Part shown: piece after piece, positions 55,641 to 64,000 of the stretch
How positions within the stretch are numbered: position 1 is the stretch's first letter
How the letters are laid out: each line of letters opens with the position of its first letter
Assembly: GCA_026874595.1 (NCBI GenBank)
Contig: CM049317.1
Span: 49,500,401 to 49,564,400 of the forward strand
Reading direction: 5' to 3'
Origin: Sipunculus nudus
Taxonomy: Eukaryota > Annelida > Sipuncula > Golfingiida > Sipunculidae
Length of the DNA: 64,000 bases
Made by a program: the position numbers and the translations under genes
The notes under the pieces: generated by a model
What the model saw: the letters and a program-made list of their open reading frames with translations, nothing else
Database searches by the model: none
Told to the model about the DNA's origin: nothing

Positions 55641-55959
55641 AAGAACACCCATTTATCAAGGAGAAATGCTCACTGAGACATACTGTGAAATCACAGGAGA
55701 AATAGATTCTCCTCCAAGACAGCCACTTCCAGAAATACCAGTGGTACAATACCGCGAAGAACAAGTCTATACCTCTGTACCCTCAACACTCGAACTGGAT
55801 CGAATGCCTCTGAATCCCCCACACATTCCGTGCATTGACGGCTCGCCCTGTAATCCGAGGTCTGCTTACTGTGTAGTTGCTGATGGCTCGTGTACTGACA
55901 GTGTTATCCACGAGGAAAACCCTCTATATACGTCATCAGATATCCCGGATGAATACTAA
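55641..55959 (+). CDS. Lectin-like receptor gene C, last exon (cytoplasmic tail)
   Basis: It opens after TTTACAAAAG in phase 2 and ends at TAA 55,957-55,959. The tail of about 106 residues begins RTPIYQG and contains ETYCEITGE, SPPRQPLPEIP (SH3-ligand-like), VVQYREEQVYTSV, several Cys, and ends ENPLYTSSDIPDEY. Tyrosines followed by I or V at +3 (YCEI, YTSV) are ITIM/ITAM-like candidates, though without a strict I/V/L at -2. A signalling receptor is inferred. The summed exons with either intact 79-nt first exon give 1,362 nt, a 453-aa protein. Confidence 0.82.
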
Positions 55960-56057
55960 AAAGGAAAACCCTCTGTATACGTCGTCAGATATCCCAGAAA
56001 AATACTAACTAGGAAGACCCTCTGTATACGTTGTCAGATATCCCGGAAAAAATATTG
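55912..56057 (+). repeat. Three ~48-bp tandem copies of the C-terminal codons
   Basis: The last 16 codons and stop (55,912-55,959) are repeated at 55,960-56,008 (again ending ATACTAA) and, more diverged, at 56,009-56,057. The latter two lie in the 3'UTR. Each contains AACCCTCT or GACCCTCT, then TATACGT and GTCAGATATCCC. Confidence 0.9.
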
Positions 56058-56110
56058 ACGATGAGTCAATACTGACACAGGAGACCATTCTAGATAACGG
56101 AATCAGCAGA

Positions 56111-56115
<5 letters not shown>

Positions 56116-56161
<46 letters not shown>
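56116..56161. repeat. (GA)n tract then poly-G
   Basis: A GA repeat of about 36 bp runs into about 10 G in the 3'UTR of gene C. Confidence 0.95.
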
Positions 56162-56433
56162 AGGGAAAAGTATACAATATACTTGCTAGCCCTAGCTCCA
56201 GTACTTGCGTGTAAATCAAGGGCGAAATTGTTCTTAAAATGTTTATCGCAAAGCCCGGGAATGTACACATATAAACTTACCAATGAGAAAACCCTCGCTT
56301 TTACCAGGATATATGTGTTTGTATTTATTATTATAAGTTATGTAAGAAATATATTAAATCATAAACAAAATGTAACCATTTTTACTATGCAAAGAAGATA
56401 TTTATGACTAACATATTTGAATATTATTTTCTG

Positions 56434-56439
56434 AATAAA
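56434..56439 (+). terminator. Candidate polyadenylation signal of gene C
   Basis: An AATAAA hexamer lies about 475 bp after the stop codon. No stronger candidate is nearer. Confidence 0.45.
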
Positions 56440-56459
56440 AGAATAAGTTCGTCAAATTA

Positions 56460-59400
56460 AATTTCCTTCTTTCGAAAGTATCCGTATAGTAGACCAACTT
56501 CAGTAACATGTCTAATAAAGCTCTAGGCAGTAAAATATTATAGCAGTGGTATTGCAAGTACATTCATCGTCAATAAATGCAGAGACTAATAAATGATTAT
56601 TGGACACTGAGAAAGTGAATTTACATAACCGCCACAGGTACTTATGCTCAGCCCCTGTGACCTAATTATGCTAATCAGTTCTTAAACATTTTAACACAGA
56701 AGGCTTACCATATATATGGTGCAACAGCTATAATAAGACAATCATGACGTCACAAAGGTTGGTCGCGAATGACGTCGCATTGACTGACGTCATCAGTTAG
56801 ATGTGCTAATATCTGTTCTCCAGTGATAAATACATCGAAATCATTGTTTGCGGTATTTTGGATTATTTGTCTCATACGAGTTCAGTGCAAGGTGAACATT
56901 ATTATTCACTGTGCAGTCGGCTAAATAGCTTCTTCGACCTATGGCTTAGAACTATTTATACTGTTTCCTCTATATAATTACTATCCAGGAAAAAAAACAT
57001 ACGGACAGGGGCACTGGACAGACTAAATTTTATGTTTAGGAGAGTGTCTCAAATTATGTGCTTGTCAAGTGACTTGCGATTTACATTGCCAATGGTAACC
57101 TGATTTCTTGCTTGCTCTGCCCATGATTATTTATTGAAAGAATATGCGACTTAGGTCTCATAGGTGTCATGGTTAGGTCAGTTAAATACTCCTTATCCGC
57201 CTTCTATCTTTAAGCAGATAAAACTTCGTGTTCGCTCCGCAAGTAACAAGAAATAAACATATAAAAAACACCTGTCGTATCAACATTCGAAACATAAACT
57301 AGAGCTCTGTCGGCTTCCAATTACAGCACCTAGATCAGCCTGTACGTAGCCTTCTCATAGTTAAACAGTTGGTGCTGGGTTGTCACAAGAATTTTGTCTC
57401 TCGTGAATCAGCCGTTTTTTATTTTTTTAATTAGAAATCGTTCAGTCTATAAGGCCTTTTGTCATCTGAATTATAAGACATAATAAAATAATATATCTCT
57501 GATATCTAGTATAAACAGTTTTAACATTTCTTTACACACGTGTCTGAACATTTTTGATAATTTAACGTGAGGTTACTGAAAGATAATTAACCGTGTAAAT
57601 AACGTCAGCGTAAAAAAAACTCTAGTTTTGATTCTGAAATTGATTCTACACTTATGGGTGGCGTGATGTTGTAGGTTATAACCTAGCCATGAATACACGA
57701 CTCAGTATTCATAATTATATTTGTGGTATTACGCTGGTTGTAGGTTCTTCAAAGCCATAGCTGTTAAACAAGCAATTAATTGGTAAAATGAAACACAAAT
57801 AATATCACAGGTGTACCTACACAGTAAGATGTTATTTAAAATGCCTGTTTGTACACCAGTTGCCTATATGTATCCCAAAAATATATGCTATGAATACAAA
57901 ATGTTCTTTGAAAGGTAAGGCTATTCCGCTTTGATAAATCCCTTAGAGTATTTACACTAATACACACAATATTTAACCTTTCCCACTTTTAATAATTCTA
58001 GCATTACCAGACTAATCAACAGAGATCAATGCAGTTAAATATCAGTAGACCGATATTTAAAATTCAGTTACTGATATTCTCAAATACAGTTAAGTCTTCA
58101 CTGCTACATGACCGATTATACCTTACCATCACTCGTTGGATATCGATGAGTCGACTCAGGTTCCTAACGTATCCCTCAAAGTCAGGTGTCAGCTGAAGTG
58201 ATGTCCATGATTTAATACTTTTCCATCCTGTCACACTTAATAATGAAATAAATGTATATTAGAAAAAGGTTTAAAATTATTATGACAAATTTATACGGAT
58301 TTATAAAGATAATATTTCTATAAATGTGAGAATCGTAATGTAATGAAATTTGATAAAAACCTCCTGGTTAAATCTCGTAATATGTTCTTCGTCAAGGCCG
58401 TATTTTCTATTTGAATCACATATTGTATAGTTTAAAGGGGAGTATATTATGATATAATAATAAGGAAAATAACACATTATATGATATATTAGAGCATCAT
58501 AATTTTAAATTATGTTAATTATCTCTGAATAAAATTTCCTCATGAAGCAACTAATAAAACGAAGGATTAAAAAAGTACCAACACGATGTTAAAAGGTAAA
58601 ATTGTACCACACATTGACAGTTTCAAGGTTAGCCGTCCTTTTGTCAACTTTTGTCAAATTGCTAAATTGAATGACTGACCATCCCATTCATTTTGTGCAC
58701 GATAAGTAACCTAAAGATGTGAAATTCAGATATTATATTCATGATCTTCATTTGAACAAGAATATATGACTGATTTGATCATGTATAATTGAAAGGAATG
58801 CCGACTTTGATTGCTTGCACAGCGGATCGGGTGATATGGACATTTATTGGGGCAGAGGTGCGTATTATACACAAAACTCAAGTTTGAGTAGTGTCTGCAG
58901 TAGTTTGAAGGTGCCGCATTTGTTTATACAAAATGGTTTGTTCCCTTTAAGGATTACTAGTGAAACATATTAAAAACTACTTTATAATAATGCACTTATC
59001 TTTTGAAAATAGAAATGTGTTCAAATGACCAACCCTCCTATGCCAATGAAAAGTGAAATATTTCTACTAACCATTTTCCATTTATACAAAATATTTTTTT
59101 GTATCTCAAAAAGCGCCCCCCTGTGTTGATCAAGGTTAAGATATGACCTGTTTCTGGGATTCTGGGGAAACTTTTATTCCCTAATCTAGGCAAAAATTCC
59201 TTTCCTCAGCCTATTTCCCTATGGGCTTGGGACACCCTGACATAATTTGATGCCATCAAAATCATCAAGTTAGATGGCAAAATAATGGTGACCGTAAGTA
59301 CCGCCAAATTTTTTAATATGGCTCATCCCTTTCATTTTCTCAAAGATATCTCTAAACAATCCATGGGGTGCTCATAATGGTGGATGCGCTCATTAATTTG

Positions 59401-60234
59401 GTTAAGACATTTTCTTATTTTCCAACAAATTCTATAATATTAAATGATTACAAAATCTACTGAGGATGAACACACCCTTATCACGTGGGAAGATTTATAA
59501 AAGATGCCTATTGTGTTGTTTTCCCCATCATTTTATGTAAACTTAATCTTTTAAAAAATGATCTTTCATGTGAAAACATGCAATGATGTAGGCTTATAAA
59601 AACTCATATCAGGTGAGGAGATCTGTTAGACCGGGCCCTTCACCTGCTACTTAAATTAAAATTGAACCTCATGAACCAACTTTTTTTAAAATGTTGTTTC
59701 ACAACAGAAAAGGTCCATAAACAAAGTGTGCACATGCAGGTCAGTTCAATGGATTGGAGGAAAACGTGTGAAATCATGGAATCTAATCAGATATTACTTA
59801 AATTTATTCATTCAAGTAAAATGGTGGTGAGAGTCAGAAATACTAAACTGACTATTTTAATCGGAATTGTTTTGTCACAGGGTGGAGGGGTTGGGTTCTT
59901 GTGTCTGACATTACGGCAGAGTTGAGAGTTCCAATGGAAGTGCTGACAGCTGACGAACAAATCACATTGCCTAGTGTTTTAGTAAAAAATAAGTGGGAAA
60001 AACGTTCCGCCAAGAAATGAGCTAGTCTGTAGCAAATTGAACAGATAAGTGTTATATAATAATATTTTATTTCCATTTTTTAAACAATACAGTCTACTTT
60101 CATTTAATCGCCAACTTCGGTATCAAGAAAAATGTAGTTGAAAGGTGAGGGTAGCGGATTACCAAGGCGAGTTTGGTAGATAAAGAGAAAATCGGTATAG
60201 GATTTAGAATATATGAGATATAGGCTATATATAA

Positions 60235-60267
<33 letters not shown>

Positions 60268-61900
60268 CAATATAAATATATTCTCCTGGAAATCGACTAC
60301 TTAATTATTTAAATGTTTATTCAGTACCTCAGAATAACCAAAGGCAATATGACACCACCTGTTTAAATATACCGGTTAGACGTTCATTTAAGTTTCTCTT
60401 CGATTTTATTAAAAAGAAGCTTAAACTCTTTTTTTTTAGTACGATGGCAGTGGTGAGCACGGACCCACAGACTGTTGATAAATAACAATAAGGAAAGTAA
60501 AAACCTTAAAATGGGTCAAAGCGACATGAATTATCACAGGCAAATAATTTCGATACGGCTGATTTTCCAATATATATATATATATATATTATTATTTATT
60601 AATCACATTTGTACCACTATATATAACCAGCTGGTATTATATGACTGTATGAGAAAATAATCACTCTGTGACAATTTCCTCATAACAAACGTTCCGTGTT
60701 ACCGCCTATTTTCTTATTCCTTGTTTATATGTTAATAAATATATGGCATAATTACGGCTGTGACGAATGGATATGAAGCCCTTATTTCATAAAACACCAG
60801 ACAAGAAGTAGTTAACTGTGAGTGTTTATCATGAGTGTTTGACTCTCAAGAATTAAATGATTTACATCAGTTCACAGATAAAACAATGTCACTATTGCTT
60901 TAAGCAGAACACTGTTTCCTCTTATCCAGGTTCCTGTATTGCTCCTACAATTTTCGTATTGCAATGTATTGCGACATCTGGAAGCGTATTGCGACATGCA
61001 TCGTGATATTTTTATTGTATCAATTACAGCTAGGAAATGAAGTGTATTTTCTTGTATATAAGACTCATTAAATATGTTATTAATCCAGTTTATGTCAGAT
61101 ATAATGACACAATGAAAGTATATGGTAAACTAGTTTATTTTACACAAGAAATATTGTAAAGGTACTTATTTATCGTTTAGAGAACTCGAAGACACATTCA
61201 ACATAAGTATTTAATGTTTTCTTTATGCTTTACACATGCAAGTTACTTAGCAATAAGAGCTTTCTGGACTGGGATTTCGCACGGAGAGGGTTGCATGGTG
61301 TGTACAATCAAAGGCGTGTACCAGGTCGCTAGGCTACCTTTCAAGTCAATAATCATGTTTATTTGACACTTGATCTTGCAGTTACATAGCATGTAAAGTT
61401 GTAAACCTTAATAACAATTAATAGTTATTTTGACAGTTTTTGGCAAATCTTTCTTTTTCGTGGGCACTTCTTTCTTTTTTTTTTGGTACCAATTAGTCAT
61501 GTTAGAGAAATTAAAATTCCCTGGGACAGATATAGAAAATATGGATATATAATATCAATACACAATACGTGAAGGACTATATAGGAGTATACCTATATAT
61601 CGATAATATCGCACACATCCTAGTTACTCATATCTATGTGCCTGTATTTGCCTTTCAACTATACCTGCCATATATGATAAAACATTGCCATAGGGTTAAA
61701 CACTGTTAGGTGTATTTTGTCGAGTATTTACCGTAAATTGTCCAAAGATCAATACCTATTTACCTCACAAATATCCCCACGAAATCATGAAATATTCTGC
61801 TTTAATGAGAAAACTGTATACTCAACAGTAACAAGTGTATGTCAGCGTGATAAAATCTGGTTTTAAAATAATCATATGAAGAAAACTGAAAAAAACTTAG
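56460..61900. other. AT-rich region without recognised genes
   Basis: No domain, exon series or RNA gene was recognised on either strand. It contains a cluster of TGACGTCA-like words (56,745-56,795), TA tracts at about 60,238-60,267 and 60,571-60,590, and ordinary short ORFs. Confidence 0.5.
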
Positions 61901-61917
61901 TCAGCTACAACTCTCCA

Positions 61918-62450
61918 TTATTTCTCTCTCAGAAGCAAGGTTTATCATTTCTTGTAACCTTGAATTCAACAGGACATGTTTGGTTGCAAGAAAACAATAT
62001 CGGATATGAAACGGAGCGGGACATTTTGGATTGGTTATAAACGGATTGTGTATGATTCCTGGATACCTGTGGTCAGGAAACAGAGACTGGTGAGGTATCA
62101 GTGTTATTGCGACATTTCTTGCATTTATATAGGCTCCATCATAAGTTATTACCCGAGACGTTTGATACATATAAAATTGTAAATTATCGTGCTTTCTCTT
62201 TCTTTATACTCACATCCCAGATACATGCAATTTTTGACAGGTTTTAAGGGCTGTAAATAACTGTTCACAACTAATGCTAATAGACATTTTTATTTGGTGG
62301 AAAGAAATAAATCTAAAAAGTTAATGTTTAATTAGGATGGCAGCGAATGCTTATCGGGTTCAGTGACGAGAAATGTCAGGAGTATGATCCGTATGTTGGC
62401 AGAATTCGCTCAAGAAGATGTTTTTACCCAGACGCTTTCCATGCATGATC
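61918..62450 (+). pseudogene. Decayed CTLD paralogue (two pseudo-exons)
   Basis: The frame at 61,976-62,090 contains GTFWIGYKRIVYDSWIPV, aligning with IWLSYRRKYNDTWQPV of gene C exon 2. After about 245 bp, an acceptor-like TTTAATTAG is followed by a frame with IGFSDEKCQEYD and RSRRCFYPDAFHA. This aligns with PDRRCSLL and NRSCYTAVGGF of exon 3 at the same spacing. The frames do not connect: the first piece lacks an open N-terminal part, its best donor (CTG|GTGAGG) is phase 0 against a phase-1 acceptor, and the second piece stops early. I read it as a pseudogene fragment on the + strand. Confidence 0.45.
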
Positions 62451-62889
62451 AATGTATCAATGCATTTTCCAGGCGTGTTCCATGCATTCGTTTCGGTAAG
62501 GGAAGATAACTGTGTATTGCGCACATATCATGCGAGGGCCCACACTACCAGGAGGACTTTACACGGGATAGTAAAAGATAAGCCATATGGATTTGACAAA
62601 TTAATGACATATAAATGCTTTATTATATTATCATGTAAACATGATAAGTTAATTCACTCATAAAACTTTACAAAATATAGCCTATGCCCAACGAATGAGT
62701 AATTATGGTCCCTTTCTTCATGATCAATAAAAAAACAAGTGCCCAATAGGCCAAGGCGTTCACAGCTGAATATGACATAAAGGCGTATTAATTATTAATG
62801 TTTATGATCTGGTGAAAAAAATATGTTTAGGAATCTGTATAGAATAACTGTTATAAGATTTCTGCTACAATTAGAGTGATATAATAATA

Positions 62890-64000
62890 TTCTATCATAG
62901 AGCCAATGAAATATAGTCCCAGTGACCTTTTTTCCATTATTAAAGTAGTTTTACAGGTAGCTCCCTGGAAGTTAAACAAATTTGAAGTGCCCATTTCCAG
63001 CTATAACAAATTGTGCAAATCTGACATAGAGGGAGCAGAGAATCCTATGTCACATACCATGCGGAATATAGGTCACACTTACCTATTTCGGTATCCAAGG
63101 AGGCATTGCATGATCCAACAGTTAAGATTATGGCCATAACTTATTTCTGAGTGCTCAAAATGTTCCCGCTCGTAGCTCATAGAATATAGGATATCATGAG
63201 CTAATCTAAGGTGTGGAAGAAGGTTCTAGGTCCAACCGTAATGATTCGTGCCCATCTAAAATTATGTTTTTTTTCCCTATAGCTCACAGAATATAGGTCA
63301 CGGTGACCCGATCTCAGGTTTCAAAGGAGACTTTTCAGAGACCTTCATGGATTTTACAATAGAAAGTTCTAGGTCCAACAGTTACTTTTGTGCCCTGTAT
63401 GACTGTCAGAATATGGGTTACCATAACCTAATTTTAGATTTCAAAAGAGATTTGCCCCCGACCTCTCTGGCTGTTAGAAGATTGTAGACGTAATGCATCA
63501 ATTTTTTTAAATCTAACCTTAATGATTGCATGGTGACCGAATCATGTTTTACTCTGTCCCTCACAGAATAAAGGTCACATGACTGATTTCCAGATTTTTA
63601 TTACATTTTTCCATATATCCCTGGATGTTGCGTTAAAAGATACTGGACACAAAGGATACAATTTGTGCCCATTTAACATAAAGAATGTTCAATTTTTTTC
63701 CCTATACTTCGCAAAATATAGATTACACTAGCCTAATTTCATGTTTCCATGAATATTTGCAGAGGCCCTCAATGATTGTTATGTTAGAAGATTCTAGACC
63801 AAATGGATACAATATGTGTCCTGTCTATTCGGCCCGAAGCTTGCGGAAATAGGTCACAATGGCCTTATTTCAGGTTTCCCAGTATATTTGCCCAGAATCT
63901 ACCTTGTTTTGCGGTAGAAGATTCTAGGTCTGATTCGTACGATTTGTACCTGACATTTAAGGTGTTCAAATGTATATTCCTATAGCTCTAAGAATATAAG
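62890..64000. repeat. Degenerate tandem repeat array, ~110-160 bp period, runs off the window
   Basis: A CACAGAATATAGGTCAC-like motif recurs at about 63,064, 63,181, 63,290, 63,410, 63,567, 63,712, 63,846 and 63,990. It is followed each time by TGACC and TCAGGTTTC-like sequence, GAGATTTGCCC/GAGACTTTT, a GGATTGTTA-like part, and AGAAGATTCTAGGTCCAA. Copies are heavily diverged and not coding. Confidence 0.85.

Overview
The window is eukaryotic, intron-rich, AT-rich DNA with very many (TA)n tracts. It most resembles a marine invertebrate genome. A lophotrochozoan such as a bivalve mollusc is my best guess, from Penelope-like elements carrying hammerhead ribozymes, clustered C-type-lectin-like receptors and many short dispersed repeats. 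The organism cannot be proved from this sequence alone.

Region 1 (1-14,483) is a head-to-tail tandem array of a Penelope-like retroelement (PLE) on the + strand. Each unit is about 2.92-2.93 kb. The ORF encodes a reverse transcriptase (YRDD active site) joined to a Cys-rich linker and a C-terminal GIY-YIG endonuclease. Between consecutive ORFs there is about 0.8 kb of non-coding DNA holding two unstable poly-C tracts and a complete 48-nt type I hammerhead ribozyme. Five ribozyme copies are intact. Of the ORFs, one is cut by the window edge, two are intact (698 and 700 aa), one has two frameshifts, and one carries a 1,335-bp in-frame internal duplication giving a 1,145-aa protein with two RT cores. 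The array stops abruptly in a (TA)n tract at 14,483.

Region 2 (14.5-31 kb) holds exon pieces of other + strand receptor-like genes. There are two spliced tail exons with PPPY, proline-rich and YxN motifs (14,581-16,057), a 351-bp tandem duplication carrying a signal-peptide exon twice (17,153-17,854), and two further tail-like exons (18,673 and 28,327). A five-copy satellite of about 330 bp, each copy with a CTCF-like GGGGGCGCTG motif, lies at 19.4-20.8 kb. The rest is AT-rich sequence without recognised genes.

Region 3 (about 29.7-56.4 kb) is one large + strand gene for a type I membrane receptor with two C-type-lectin-like domains. I reconstructed it exon by exon with consistent splice phases: signal peptide, CTLD1 (two exons), CTLD2 (two exons), stalk, transmembrane exon and a 106-aa tyrosine-rich tail, 453 aa in all. 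Its 5' region has been segmentally duplicated about four times, leaving three signal-peptide first exons, one of which is out of frame, and one unit in which a Gypsy-type LTR relic sits where the exon should be. A second phase-compatible transmembrane exon lies just upstream of the canonical one.

Region 4 (56.5-64 kb) is mostly unassigned AT-rich DNA. It includes a probable decayed CTLD paralogue (about 61.9-62.45 kb) and ends inside a degenerate tandem array with a period of about 110-160 bp.

Taken together, the right-hand part looks like a diversifying cluster of lectin-like cell-surface receptors, in which first exons, TM exons and 3' ends have all been tandemly duplicated, next to a recently amplified ribozyme-bearing retroelement array.
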